64,000 nucleotides of DNA from Mikania micrantha (Eukaryota; Streptophyta; Magnoliopsida; Asterales; Asteraceae). How positions within the stretch are numbered: the first letter of the stretch is position 1; every line of letters begins with the position of its first letter. The notes under the pieces are model-generated. The model was not told the DNA's origin, did not search any database, and saw nothing but the letters and a program-made list of their open reading frames with translations. The stretch is from contig CM018695.1 in NCBI GenBank assembly GCA_009363875.1, positions 19,440,755 through 19,504,754 of the forward strand. Direction: 5' to 3'. Below, in pieces: positions 33,745 to 45,062 of this stretch. Made by a program: the position numbers and the translations under genes.

Positions 33745-35554
33745 GACCACCCACAATACCCTCCCCGCCCTAGCCAGCGGCTTCCCACCCCGCCGCGGGG
33801 TCCAGCGGGCACACCGCCACCCTAGCCAGCGGCGCCCGCTCAAACCGGCCCAGCGGCCCCCGCTCCCCGTTGAAATCCACTTGAATGTGATTGGTCCATC
33901 CTCTCTTGACCGTTATTAAACGGTAATAAACCAAAAAAAAAAAAAAAAAAACTTTTTTAAACTAAATAAATACCCAACATTTTTACACACTCAATTCCAT
34001 CCAAAACTCTCTTAAATTTTATACATTTTTTTATAAAAATGTCATCATCCTCTACGGTGTTCTCATCTTCTGATAGCGAGGGTACTGATCTTTTTATCGC
34101 GGCTTTGTCTACCATGGCTCAAGAAAACGCTTCTCAGATTCCTCGGCCTATAATTAGAAGAATTCAGATTAATCGGGACAGGGAAGCTGGGCATGATCTG
34201 TTGATGCGTCATTATTTTGGGCCCGAACCGTTGTATAATGAGAAGTTGTTCAAGAGGCGTTTCCGGATGCAACGACCTCTATTTGAACGTATCGTGAACG
34301 ATCTGGAGGTTGCAGATACTTATTTTCAACTGAGATGGGATGCTCGCGGCAGGCGAGGATTCACACCGTTACAAAAGTGTACGTCGGCTATTCGACAATT
34401 GGCTTACGGGAGTACGGCAGACTTAATGGACGACTATTTACAGATGTCAGACAGCACTTCCAGAGAGTGCCTTTATAATTTCTGTAAGAATATCCGTCGA
34501 CTCTATGGTCCTATATATTTGCGCAAACCAAATTATAATGATGTTATGAATTTGTACGAACACCATGAAAATTATCATGGATTTCCTGGTATGCTTGGTA
34601 GTATTGATTGTATGCACTGGGATTGGGAAAATTGTCCGGTTGCATGGAGAGGACAATTTATGAGAGGCGATCACGGATGCCCCTCAATTATTCTTGAAGC
34701 AGTTTGTTCACAGGATTTATGGATCTGGCATGCATATTTTGGCATGCCTGGTGCGAATAACGACCTAAACGTTCTAAACTCGTCGCCGTTACTCAATGAT
34801 ATGGAAAACGGTGTGTTTCCACAGTCATCGTTTTTTTGTAACGATAACGAGTACGCTCACGGTTATTATCTTGCTGACGGTATTTACCCAGAATGGCCGG
34901 TTTTTATGCAAACAATAACATGTCCAACAACCTTTAAACGGAAAAGGTTTCAAGTAGCACAAGAGGGTGCAAGGAAGGATATTGAACGGGCGTTTGGTGT
35001 TCTTAAAAAAAGATTTCAAATTATTAAAAATCCGGCTAGAGCATGGCATCCTAAAAAAATTAGATCCGTTATGTATGCATGTATCATAATACACAATATG
35101 ATACTTGAATGTGAGGGCAAGTCGATTAGCCCGTTTGTTCCCGATGAAGACGAACCGTCTTCTCCTTTTGAAATTGATGACCCGCGTAGAGATAACCAAA
35201 TTTTGGCGTTGCGAAACAAAAGCATTCACGAGTCGTTAAAAGCCGATTTGGTCGAACATATCGAAAGGGTTCGAACCGATATTGTCGTTCGTAGCATCTA
35301 AGCCGTCTAGAATATTTTTAATATGTTATTGTTTTTTTAATGTAATGTGTCTTTTTTTTTGTAAAATATTGAATTATTTTTAAATTAGAGTAATGTTTTT
35401 TTATTTAATTTTAATTGTTGATGACGTGGAATAGTGGGGAAGGGTTTTCAGTGGGGTGACCATTGTGGGTGTTAAAGGATTTCAGTGGGGTGATGACGTG
35501 GCAGGAAATTTCAGTGGGGAAGGGTTTTCAGTGGGGTGACCACTGTGGATAGTC
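33745..35554 (+). mobile_element. PIF/Harbinger-type DNA transposon
   Basis: 1810 bp with target duplication TTA (33742-33744 and 35555-35557). The ends are imperfect inverted repeats: GACCACCCACAATACCC against GACTATCCACAGTGGTC (complement of the right end). Subterminal regions repeat CAGTGGGGTGACC on the right and CCAGCGGC on the left. It encodes only the transposase; the Myb-like second protein of autonomous Harbingers is absent. Confidence 0.9.
34039..35301 (+). CDS. PIF/Harbinger transposase (HARBI1/ALP1-like), 420 aa
   Basis: A single open frame of 420 codons with no stop or intron, of usual length for plant Harbinger DDE nucleases. The N-terminal part (about 45-150) is helical and likely DNA-contacting. 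The catalytic core shows IDCMHWDW (D190), YYLADGIYPEW (D280) and RKDIERAFGVLKKRF (E316), with 35 residues between the last two as expected for a DDE nuclease. Motifs WRGQF, DLWIWHAYFGMPGANNDLNVL and IIIHNMILE are typical of the family. The start at 34039 is preceded by an A-rich leader; an internal Met at 26 is an alternative. It cuts and joins transposon ends in the nucleus, normally with a Myb-like partner not encoded here. It may be active, or host-adopted like ALP1, but the surrounding inverted repeats favour a transposon gene. Confidence 0.92.
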   Translation: MSSSSTVFSSSDSEGTDLFIAALSTMAQENASQIPRPIIRRIQINRDREAGHDLLMRHYFGPEPLYNEKLFKRRFRMQRPLFERIVNDLEVADTYFQLRWDARGRRGFTPLQKCTSAIRQLAYGSTADLMDDYLQMSDSTSRECLYNFCKNIRRLYGPIYLRKPNYNDVMNLYEHHENYHGFPGMLGSIDCMHWDWENCPVAWRGQFMRGDHGCPSIILEAVCSQDLWIWHAYFGMPGANNDLNVLNSSPLLNDMENGVFPQSSFFCNDNEYAHGYYLADGIYPEWPVFMQTITCPTTFKRKRFQVAQEGARKDIERAFGVLKKRFQIIKNPARAWHPKKIRSVMYACIIIHNMILECEGKSISPFVPDEDEPSSPFEIDDPRRDNQILALRNKSIHESLKADLVEHIERVRTDIVVRSI

Positions 35555-35557
35555 TTA

Positions 35558-36099
35558 TAAGTCTAGCTTGAGCTTTGTAAAAAAATATCTTAATAATATG
35601 AGTTCGAGTTCTCTTAAATCAAAACAAATTGAGCTCGATTCTTAACGGGATTGAGCTTGTTTCGGCTCGGCTTGCTTACGCCTTAATTGTATGTATGTTC
35701 TTTTTTAAAGAATCTATGCTTCAAGTCCAAGTGAAGAATAGCTGGATTTTTTTTATTAAGATATAACGGGACAAATGTGACTATAAATATATCAACGTTA
35801 GAGTTTATCTAATTTTTGACTTTTTGTTCATTTATTTAAAGCCCTAAAATATTTGGATTTTTGGCAATTTAATTGAATGCATATATCTAATTCACAAGCT
35901 TAAATACGAGCTTTGCTTAGCTTTATAACAATTAATATATATTAAAAAGCGAAAAAAGTTTGTGAGGGGAATACACTATTCCTTTTAGCCAGATTTTTTA
36001 ATGCATCTGGTACAACATTTTTATGCGTGTGTGGATGTATCCATTCGACTGCATCTATGCGCATGTGTGGTATGTGTGTTCATTTCAAGGTTTGAAAGT
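35558..36099. other. AT-rich repeat remnants, no gene
   Basis: Continues the GAGC/GCTC-containing repeat interrupted by the Harbinger element (to about 35690), then AT-rich sequence without recognisable coding or element structure. Confidence 0.5.
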
Positions 36100-36220
36100 T
36101 CCAGAGAGAGGGAGGGGAAAACGAGAGAGAGAAAGGGGGCCGTGGAGGCTGTCGGCCGGCGAAATATTCGGTTACCACACCGACGCGTTGACTACCTTTC
36201 CTCAACCCTCGAAATCGGCG

Positions 36221-36307
36221 ATGATGCGAGGGTTTCTCCCATGGGTCACCATTTCCGGTTCAGATCTCTGGCGCGGTTCTTTCTTGGCCTTGATTATCGC
36301 AAATTCG
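36221..36307 (+). CDS. Possible first coding exon of an unknown gene
   Basis: A G/A-rich leader (GAGAGAGGGAGGGGAAAACG, about 36104-36140) is followed by an ATG at 36221 and 29 codons reading MMRGFLPWVTISG and SDLWRGSFLALIIANS. They end at a good donor context (TTCG/GTATGTTT, 36307/36308). The peptide would begin a hydrophobic segment. GC content is clearly above the flanks, as in plant 5' exons. I do not recognise the protein and cannot find a second exon; three SINEs and a nest of retrotransposons follow. It may be the isolated 5' end of a disrupted gene, or a false positive. Confidence 0.3.
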
Positions 36308-36510
36308 GTATGTTTATGTTTGATATTGGATAAATGGATGTGAATGGAGAGTAAAACATCATGCACTAAAACTTGGAGCAAGTTTTATTTTGTTGCTAGA
36401 GGTTGGTATTGCTATCGAATAAATGCTTATCATATAAGTATTAATTTTTCAAGTTTAGCACCAAATTCGTGTTTCTAAAAGGATTTTAAAAAAAGTGTGT
36501 TTGTGACATT

Positions 36511-36778
36511 TTTTTTGAACGGCGATTTGACCTCACCATTTCAAATGCAAAAGTCTTCCACCCTGCAATGTTGAAAGTGTAGTTCAACAAGCCCCCCTAA
36601 TGCGCGGAAACAGGATGGAATCCCTAAACCATCGCCCTCATCGGAATTGAACCCGCGATAAATCCCTAGCCAACCCGTCGCTTGGTATCCTTTGAATGTG
36701 CCACGCAAGACTCGAATCCCTCGCCTCCAAGGCTGAGGGGTTAATCCTTAACCACTAGGTTACAGTCGTAGGATGATA
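36511..36778 (-). mobile_element. tRNA-derived SINE 1
   Basis: Flanked by the 13-base duplication TGTTTGTGACATT (36498-36510 and 36779-36791). On the minus strand it starts with a tRNA-like head (CCTAGTGGTTAAGG as A box, GGGATTCGAGTC as B box) and ends CCGTTCAAAAAAA. No protein is encoded; it would be moved by LINE machinery. Confidence 0.88.
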
Positions 36779-36791
36779 TGTTTGTGACATT

Positions 36792-37229
36792 CATGATGCC
36801 TGAATCAATAATAAAGTTTCTGATGTATTTGACTTCAAAAGTCAAAAGGGGTCTTTTGTTCTTTCAAAGGAAAGTCCGTTACATTAATATTAATTGTAAC
36901 ATGTTAGTATGTTACTATTATTTCCCATTGAACTCAATGTCATTTGTTGAAATTCTAAACGGTGTAATATATAAACAATATTTAAATTGATTCGTTTGTA
37001 ATAAAATGAGGTTGAAAGAAAAAAAATTGATAACCAAGGTTATATATGTTCACATTCGCCTAAATGATATATATTATTGCTCAAAACGAGTATTATAACA
37101 TTTTATCTGTTATTACAATTTTGATCTTTTAAGTTGGTTTTGATATTAATGTATCGTTTACGTGTATCAATATAAGCGAAACTAAATTTTCATATCAGTT
37201 TAGTGAACCCGACGCAACGCGCGGGGTCG
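36792..37229. other. AT-rich sequence between SINEs, no gene
   Basis: No coding pattern or element ends are visible. The 70-codon open frame at 36778-36990 starts in the SINE's duplication and has no recognisable content. Confidence 0.5.
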
Positions 37230-37246
37230 TATATCCTACTTTTATT

Positions 37247-37467
37247 TTTTTTGAACGGCTTGGTACAACGACACCCAAGACGAGATTTCAACCGTCCCCT
37301 CGGATTTGACGCTCTGGGGCGTATGCCCGAGCCCACCCCAGGAGGAACCCCACAACTGAGTAAACCCCCTGACTTTGCTTCAGCAAATATGCCTCAGCCC
37401 GGATTCGAACCCAAGACCTCCCATAGGAAAGTCAAGGGGGGTAACCATTAAGCTAGAAGCCCTTGGT
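37247..37467 (-). mobile_element. tRNA-derived SINE 2
   Basis: Flanked by the 17-base duplication TATATCCTACTTTTATT (37230-37246 and 37468-37484). On the minus strand it reads TAGCTTAATGGTTA (A box), GGGTTCGAATCC (B box) and ends GCCGTTCAAAAAAAA. The body differs from SINE 1, but the last bases before the A tail are the same. Confidence 0.9.
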
Positions 37468-37484
37468 TATATCCTACTTTTATT

Positions 37485-37774
37485 AATTAACCAAATTTCC
37501 CCAAACCCAAACTATAATGAGTGGTTATCCAAGTCATGCTTAACCGACCATTGGTTATCGGTTTAGGAATTGAATTTTGCATTAACTGACATATTGGTTT
37601 TGGTAGTGGCGTTGAGGAAACCCTTACCAAACCTAACCGTAGTTTAAACGCCTTTACAAAACGTAATTTGTAGTGTTTTTATTATGAAAAATCATGGTGG
37701 TGGTGTTAAAAAAATTATTTTATCATTCCCAGTAATCTAAGCTCATTTATGTTAAAGCGACGATTTATCCGGAG
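37485..37774. other. AT-rich sequence, no gene
   Basis: Non-coding, no element structure visible. Confidence 0.5.
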
Positions 37775-37972
37775 AATTGCCTCAACTGGTAAAGGTCCAC
37801 CCTCCCAACGTAGAGGTCTTGGGTTCGAACCTTGTTGGGTGCAATTTAATAGATATACAGGTGAAGAAACGAATCATGGCTTTAATCCCGGGTCCAAACC
37901 TAATGGGGGGGGGGGGGGGCGAGGGTTTATGGATTCAATCCGGTTCCCGCGCATCTCGGGGCACACGTGTCT
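37775..37972 (+). mobile_element. SINE 3, 5' part (interrupted)
   Basis: A tRNA-like head on the plus strand (AACTGGTAAAGG, then GGGTTCGAACC near 37820) is followed by a body related to 53294-53454, for example GAGGGTTTA and GGTTCCCGC. It includes a run of about 14 G. It stops at the TGTCT duplication where a copia element entered. It resumes at 45702-45721 and again at 52544-52619, where it ends CCGTTCAGAAAAAA, the tail shared with SINEs 1 and 2. Start estimated. Confidence 0.75.
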
Positions 37973-38669
37973 TGTAGGAGATGGGTTCACGTTTTTATTA
38001 TAAAACAATAATAAAATATACATAATAACGATACACTCGTTATTCGTAAGAAATAATTTAGTACATTACCGGTTACAAGACTAAAATAAAAGAATATAAA
38101 TTACTAATTTATATACGAAACATGTTTTGATGCATGTCTTCGTTGGGTACTCCAAATAGCGAGTCTTCAATCAAGCATCTTGACGAGCCGGTCACAAATA
38201 CTTTAATACGCTTATGTCTTCCACCTATTCTTCATTGACATAGAATAAACATGTTGATGATTATGGTTGAGGCATGTATTCAATACGCTTCCCTTAAAAC
38301 AGATTTCGCGCCTCTTCTCAAGACGAACGCGTCTGTCTCCCAGGGTACAACAACCGAAACAGTATGTGTACTGTCGGGATTAACCTTGCACCTGAAAAAG
38401 ATGTCTTAAGCGAGAGCTTGAAGAGTTGAGAAGGTTGGAAATTCTTCAAAGTTTGTGTGAGATGTTATGTAGTATTCTTTTCAACCAACAAACAAGACAC
38501 CAATTGTCTTGTATTTATACTACAATATGGTGATACCAAGGGTCTTGAATTAACACATATCATCAATACATGTAATTTGAAAAGCCTTGATTTAATTGGG
38601 TAATATGAAGAATCTTGATTTTAATTCAAATTAAATTTGATAATTAATCAAATAAATCAATTTTCCAAC
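37973..38669 (-). repeat. Copia 3' LTR
   Basis: 697 bp, sense start TGTTGGAAAATTG at 38669, preceded by the polypurine run. Positions 38033-38669 are duplicated at 45060-45696. Confidence 0.85.
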
Positions 38670-39415
38670 AATCCCCCACATGAATAAAAATCAACTCGTA
38701 TGGTCAAGTTTCAAGATACAATTTCAACGGTTGAGTATTGCAGGAGAAGTAGGTGTTCCCTTTGAACTTTCCTTTGTAAAGTATACTTAGTCTCCTAGCG
38801 GTTAGTAGACGCGATGTCCTTGAACTAAACCCCTTTTTGCGTAGACGTTATCACACTTCACACAATACTCTTCCTGGTCTGGTTAACCCCTCATTGTCGT
38901 GTCCGTTATGGTCATGGAACACTATTCTGGTTCTGGTAGAGCTCTAGGAATTATGCCCATAATTCCATTCGAAGCGACCCCACTTCTCTCTAACATAGGT
39001 GATTTTTCTACAATCATTATAAGCATTTTGGTTATCATGATTTACACAGACCATTAACCATATATTATGCTTAACCTCACACAACAATGTCACTGATTGT
39101 TATAGGAATGGACTAGGATGTATTTAAACACCCTTTTACAGTTTAGGAGGATATATATCAACATATATATATTAGCTTATACATCCATTGTATAACTATG
39201 CCCCCAAAGTGACCACCCTAGATATATGAATTAGTTGTCCTATTGAACCTAGATCATGGGATCTCCAATCAACAAGGTTAGGTTTCCTTCAAATATCTCT
39301 TTACATGGACTTTAGTCACATTCCCCAACTTAATCTCTCATGTTATTGGATCCAAAACAATATCTTTGACTTCACAAAGTCAACAACGATAATTTACAAT
39401 TGAGATAAGTTGTTA
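38670..39415 (-). mobile_element. Copia internal remnant (3' untranslated part)
   Basis: Sense sequence ends GTGGGGGAT directly before the LTR, the usual copia polypurine tract. No reading frame of pol is visible in these 746 bases, so it is the region downstream of pol. Interrupted on the right by the gypsy LTR at 39416. Confidence 0.65.
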
Positions 39416-41548
39416 TGTGACAGTTGCATACGAGAATTACGTCATCAATGATGTAAGCACAATTGATAGTTCTAGAAATCCGTGCTAATTTGGTACATGA
39501 AATTACTACAGGTTGATAGTACACGAAAAATGATGAACGTGGGCGAAAACCGTGTACAAAACGGAGTCCTGGATTGCCCGGAATCGAAAAACGAAGAAAA
39601 ATTTCTAAGTGTTGATCGAATGGGCTCGTCGCGGTACGCGGAAGTGAGCTTGAGGGTCCTCCGCTGTACGCGATGGACCAAAATATCTGAAAATTCCCGA
39701 AAAGCTTCGCGGTACGCGAAGCCCAATTTGGCACCTCGTCGCGGTACGCGACGGGTGTGGCGGTGGAGAAATCTGATCTACTTCATCAGATTTCATGCAA
39801 CATTTTATTTTCTTATCATTTCGAACTACAGCGACCATCAGACGAAAAATACGCACAAACCACCCTCAAATCTTCAATTTCAAGCCTTCTGAACGCAAGG
39901 ATCGCACCAGGAATCATTTCTACAAGTTCTGATCGTTGTTTTAGCCGCAGATATCCGTCAGATTAGGTAATGATCCGTTTAAACTTTCTGGTTTGATTTT
40001 GATTGATTAGATCTTGATTTTGAACGTAATGACATAGTTAGGATTGTTGATTATTGCCTAGATGATGGCTAGGATTGATTATAAACAAAGAACACGAAGT
40101 TTTAACGGTTAAATCCTTGTTTTGATCCGTTGTAATGCCCGATTTGCATGAAACCCTACCCATAATTATAATGGTTTAATCCATTTGATTATAACAATGT
40201 AGGTGATTAGTTGGATTAATCCTTGAAATGCAAAGTTAAATCCAAGTGTTTCAAACTAATCACACTCATTAACATACTCATTGGAACAATTATCTGACGC
40301 TTATGATAACAGTCAGATTAGTATGTTAAACCTGGTTATTACACCTATTTTGATGCTACATTGTGATATTTAATGATAATTGGGTAATCAATAACAAGGA
40401 TTGATCATTCCTAAGCCATTAAGCCATCTAGAAACTGTTTTAGCATTATAATCAACAACATTAACTATTTGGTTAATCCAAGACTATTATGATTAATCAA
40501 GAGTGTCATCAACCTTGTATTAGGAATCTAATACAATGTAGGTTCCTACATTATCATACATTGTATGATATGATAACAAATTAATCAATTAACCATTTAA
40601 TATCGGTTTGACGACTTACAAAGCAATGTCTTTGACATTGAACGTTCAGAAAGATCTAATCAGTAAACTAGAACATAAATAACTCATAAAATATAACTAA
40701 ATGCAGAATCATCTCTTTGTCATCAGTTTCAAGATATTTTGCTACCTATATATCATCAGGTGAGTTTCGTACAACCCCTTTTATTTTTAAAATTTTATAA
40801 ACATCGGGGTAACTCTGTGAACTGTTGTCTGAACATATGATATGCATCAATGATATCTGTGTGATTTCATGTGATTTTGTGGGATTTCATGGGATTTTGC
40901 CTGTAGAACTGAACTCTATCATGGAACTAAAAGTCCTCATTCTTGAACTGTATCTAGTGAACCCATGTGTGGCCGAACAGAAAACATTGATAGTACTATT
41001 GGTTGACACCCCATTCGCTGGGAGGATTGCATCTTCCCTTGTGTGAATGTTTGTTATCTGTTTCCAGAACTTCTTAATGGTATGATAGACATTAAGATAA
41101 TGAGGCACTAAGATATGTACCGACGGGTAATATCTTGAGAACAGAACTAGACGTCCGAAAGGAACTAGATACGGGTCCCATGGTTATCCAGAACTGAACT
41201 TTTGAGAACATGCTTATCATATCATATTGTTTTAAATTGAACTGTCGAACTCACCAGCTTTGTGCTGACGTTTTCAAATTAAATCTTTTTGCAGGGAGAC
41301 AGTGACACTCGGTGAGGCAGCACTTCAAACACTAATAATTAAATAAGTCAGTCGTGTAATAAACTTAGTTGTAAACTATGATACTAATTGTAATGACGGA
41401 ACCCTGTAATGTATTTATTTTAATTTAATCTGTGTGTTGTGATACCGGATCAAGTAAGTCACCCCTCATCTCTGAGACATCACCACTATGCTTCCGCAAC
41501 CAGTTCAGTGACATCATGCACGAGGTGACGAGAGGTGGGGGTGTGACA
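39416..41548 (+). repeat. Family 2 gypsy 5' LTR (older copy)
   Basis: 2133 bp, starts TGTGACAG and ends GGGTGTGACA. Hairpin motifs lie at about 39627-39752, including CTTCGCGGTACGCGAAG at 39705-39721. It is followed after three bases by the primer site TGGTATCAGAGCC (41552-41564). Confidence 0.92.
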
Positions 41549-41551
41549 GGG

Positions 41552-41564
41552 TGGTATCAGAGCC
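41552..41564 (+). other. Primer binding site (tRNA-iMet type)
   Basis: TGGTATCAGAGCC three bases after the LTR; same sequence and spacing as in the nested copy. Confidence 0.93.
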
Positions 41565-41906
41565 ACAGGTTATAGTATTTAGGTTGACTTAGAGACCTAG
41601 ACTATAACCATAGGCTCGTATAGTGACACAGAGAGCACCGAACATTAATATTGAACAAAACTTGTTTTGAATTAAGCCAGGATAATCAGGTGGTACAAAT
41701 TCCAGTTATGAGTGGCCAGCATAACTGAAATTTGCAACACGTGTGCATTCTAGTTTACTTTAATTCAAGCAGAACCTCAATAACTATAAAGACGAATAGC
41801 TGACTAAAAATAGGGAAAGACCATCATATCATGTTCATGTTTATGTTAAATGTTGTTATTTAATATTTACTTCATGATACTGATTAGAGATTTTGATTGT
41901 ACAGCG

Positions 41907-42722
41907 ATGGCCGATCCAGCCGAGCAGTATATTTACCAGAGATTTCCTTATTTGAGGTTGGATGACACCCCTAGCTCTAGCGCAGGATCAGACTCAGATC
42001 CTAGTGAGGCATCATCGGCAGCCTCTCAAGCGACCCCTGCCGGACCACGTACACCATCATCCCCTAGACCTGTTACTCCACCACCACCACCATCACCAGT
42101 ACTACCACCAGCAGCCCCCAGTATACCCAATCCCCCTCATTCACCCTTAGTTCCTACTTCAGCTGAGAGGAGACAGGACTCCTCTCCACGGAGAGTCCCC
42201 TCGTGGGACGGATTACGACGGATGCGGGGACAAGCCCGCAAAACCACGGGACTACCCATTAGACGTCAGATGGCTCCCCGAGATGAGCCACAGACCATAC
42301 ATGAGGTGGGAGAATCCTCTCACCAAGCTGAGTGGAGGGCCCAGCTACAGCAGGTCACTCAGGATCTGCAAGGGATGCGTCAGGATATACAGCATCAGAG
42401 TGCTATGATAGACGATACCCGTAGCACTGTTTTAGAGATTTTGACTTCTCACTTGACTATTATAGATCGAGTGAACACATTAGAGGTAGATACACAGGCG
42501 TGGAGGACCTCGGTGGAGGAGCGGTTGCATAGTACGTGGGTGCGGAGGATTATTGCTACCTTTTGGCAGCAGGTTGAGTTGTTGAGGGCAGGAGTGGTGA
42601 TAGTGAGAGAGTTTCTGATTTGGCTTGGGATGGCCAGTTTCGAGACTAAGATGATAGTTTTGGGCGTGATCATGGCAGCAGTAGCCATGGTGTTTTCCTG
42701 CTTATCGTACTTTTTACGATAA
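41907..42722 (+). CDS. Extra pre-gag ORF: tail-anchored coiled-coil protein, older copy
   Basis: 271 codons from ATG 41907 (MADPAEQYIYQRFPY), chosen because the nested copy starts at the same place. The in-frame codons upstream are not conserved. The layout equals that of the 251-aa protein at 20590-21345: acidic Ser-rich N-terminus, longer Pro-rich segment, WDGLRRMRGQARKTTG, HEVGESS, coiled-coil-like region, FWQQVE.LRAG, and a C-terminal hydrophobic segment MIVLGVIMAAVAMVFSCLSYF two residues from the end. Most changes in the hydrophobic segment swap one apolar residue for another. The frame stays open although gag in this copy has a stop codon. Function unknown. Confidence 0.8.
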   Translation: MADPAEQYIYQRFPYLRLDDTPSSSAGSDSDPSEASSAASQATPAGPRTPSSPRPVTPPPPPSPVLPPAAPSIPNPPHSPLVPTSAERRQDSSPRRVPSWDGLRRMRGQARKTTGLPIRRQMAPRDEPQTIHEVGESSHQAEWRAQLQQVTQDLQGMRQDIQHQSAMIDDTRSTVLEILTSHLTIIDRVNTLEVDTQAWRTSVEERLHSTWVRRIIATFWQQVELLRAGVVIVREFLIWLGMASFETKMIVLGVIMAAVAMVFSCLSYFLR

Positions 42723-43029
42723 GTATGTTCATGTAGTTCTTTTTGGGATATCTTATGTACAGACGATTAGGTTGTTAGTGTGTGATGTGGATGGGAAGTT
42801 TTGATTAGGAAATGGATTCCCGGTAGTTAGTGTTAATGTATCGTTTCTGATAGTTCTTGTATTAAAAACTTTGTAATGTATAAAACTATGGTAGTGTAAT
42901 AACATGGGTGTTTTTGTATATCTGTCTCTATAGTGAACTATGTTTGTGATGTGTGAACTATAATTAATTCTTCTGTGTGAGAACATAACTGTATATGAAC
43001 ATATAAAAATGAGAACATGTCAAACTAAA

Positions 43030-43200
43030 ATATATATTTCACTGAAATACAGTACGGGAACAATACTGTACGAGAACATATCTAATTGTGAACATGTCTG
43101 TAACTAAAGTACAGTACGAGAGCCATACTGTACGAGAACATATCTAATTGTGAACATATCTATAACTAAAGTACAGTACAAGAGCCATACTGTACGAAAA
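43030..43200 (+). repeat. Hairpin repeat array between extra ORF and gag, older copy
   Basis: Units of about 61-62 bases carry CAGTACGGGAACAATACTG and TACAGTACGAGAGCCATACTG palindromes. The phrase TCTAATTGTG recurs at 43081 and 43143. Same location and period as the array at 19800-20262. Confidence 0.8.
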
Positions 43201-43582
43201 CATATCTAAACGGGAGCATATTTATTGTTTGTATGAGAACTTAGTGTATGAACTGAGAACATATCAGAGAACTTGTGCGAGAACATATCCTAGTCCTGTA
43301 TGAACATATTTCTAAAAACATGTGTTGCAATGCAATGAGCTGGGTAAGACTCTAACATGTTTTTGAAATAACAGGACTAAGTATAACTACGAATATTTGT
43401 GTGATCTGTGTGTAATGTGAACATGTCTGAACTAAATTCATGTAGTTATACTATATTCTTTATAATCACATTTCAATATAAATTTTCAGTGTAACTGAAT
43501 ATGATTGAAATTATGTGATGGAACGGGTTATATTTTTAATGTTCTTAAACTGACCTGAAATTGTGTGCTTGCGAGCAGATTA

Positions 43583-45062
43583 ATGGCTCCTAAAAGAGGT
43601 CGACCAACTAAGAAAGCTGCTCAGAACATTACAAACCCTGAACAAAATCAAATCCCACCTGTGAATGTTGAATTGAATCCGGATCCGCATGTTAATCCGG
43701 AAGTGAACGTAGTTCCACCTGGGAACTTGGAAACAAATACTGCTCCGCCAGTGAACCCTGGAGCAAGCACTGTTCCACCTGCTGGTACAAGCGGATCTGA
43801 AACAAATAAGGCTATGATAGCACGAATTGTGTGTGAACAATTATTTGCTTGTGGTGTTCTGACACAACACCAACCACATATCACCGCAGGTTCTGGTGGG
43901 GAATATGATCATGCTGAACATAATGCTACTGGTGGTCACGTCGAAACTCATACTACCACCGGTGCAACAAACACAAAAACAACTGTTCCTGATCCACCAC
44001 AGCAAGGGTGTACATATAAGTACTTTGCTTCTTGCAACCCTCCTACTTTTACGGGCAAGGAAGGAACGTCTGTTCTTTTAAGGTGGATCGAGGAGATGGA
44101 AACCAAAATCAAAATTAGTCAGTGTTCTGAGGAGCATAAGGTGTCTTATGCTGCCTGTTCTTTGAAAGACTCAGCTTTGACATGGTGGAATACCCAGGCC
44201 AAGACTTTGGGTTCAGCCACAGTTGACTCGATGGGCTGGAATGATTTCAAAACTCTGATTAGATCAGAGTATTGCCCAATTACTGAAATTCAAAAACTCC
44301 AAGAGGAATTCTGGAATCACTCTATGATCGGTGCTGATTGTCTGGCTTACACCGATCGGTTTCACGAACTTACTTGTTTACTTCCCGATATGTTTCCTAC
44401 GGAAGCCGCTTTAATCGAGAAGTACATTAAGGGTTTGATTCCCCAGATTCGGGGAATGGTGACTGCTGCTGAACCTACAACTCTGAAACATACGATTCAT
44501 TTGACCACTAAGCTTACCAATGAGGCGATAAGGAGTGGTACTTTGTCTTTGAAACCTCAGACGGTTTACAGTCGTAGTGATGTCGGTACCTCAAATGTGT
44601 CGAAAGGTACCAAACGAAAGTGGTTTGGCAAAACCAAGGCTAAGGCTCCGGCTGAGATCACCCAGAGCAAGCCAACTGTGAAAAACTATGGTGCTGCTAT
44701 TCTTGAGAGGAAAGCTTATACTGGGCAGGCGCCCAAATGCAATAAGTGTCCACTCCATCACACGGGACCATGTCCTGTTTGTCTGAACTGTAACCGAGTT
44801 GGACATTATGCTAAATATTGCAACTTTCCTGCTCAAACACCAAACCAAGCACCACGACAAATCACTCAAACCAACCGGTAATGCTACAAATGTGGAAGCC
44901 CTGACCATCTCATGCGAAACTGTCCAAACAATAACACCAATCCGGGAAATGAAGCTAGGGGGAGAGCTTTTCATATTGGTGCTACCGAAGCAAGACACGA
45001 TGCGAACATTGTCACTGGTACGTTTCTTCTTAATAATCTATACGCATCAGTTCTGTTTGACA
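43583..45062 (+). pseudogene. Family 2 gypsy gag and start of protease, older copy
   Basis: ATG at 43583 (MAPKRGRPTKKA). The triplet at 43565 is GTG and not the start. Gag domain and zinc clusters are as in the nested copy. A TAA at 44879-44881 stands where the nested copy has TCA, just before the last CCHC knuckle (CYKCGSPDHLMRNC). The frame then continues open through gag into protease without the shift seen in the nested copy, showing that gag and pol form one frame in this family. It ends at VLFDT where the copia LTR is joined. Confidence 0.9.

Larger units (their letters stand above)
39416..45062 (+). mobile_element. Ty3/gypsy family 2 element, 3'-truncated, plus strand
   Basis: Contains 5' LTR, primer site, extra ORF, hairpin array, gag and the first residues of protease (ending at VLFDT), then joins the copia LTR at 45060-45063. 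The rest of pol and the 3' LTR are gone. It is the same family as 12537-23842 but an older, independently inserted copy with many differences. Confidence 0.92.

Noticed and set aside
37245..37460. tRNA gene
   Set aside because: A and B boxes are present but there is no cloverleaf of tRNA length; an A tail and 17-base duplication show a SINE.
37905..37919. Run of about 14 G as a functional G-tract
   Set aside because: It lies in a SINE where the related copy has only five G (53340-53344); probably slippage or assembly noise.
39605..39892. Open frames on both strands in the older family 2 LTR
   Set aside because: They overlap the hairpin cluster and match nothing in the younger LTR copies in the same frame.
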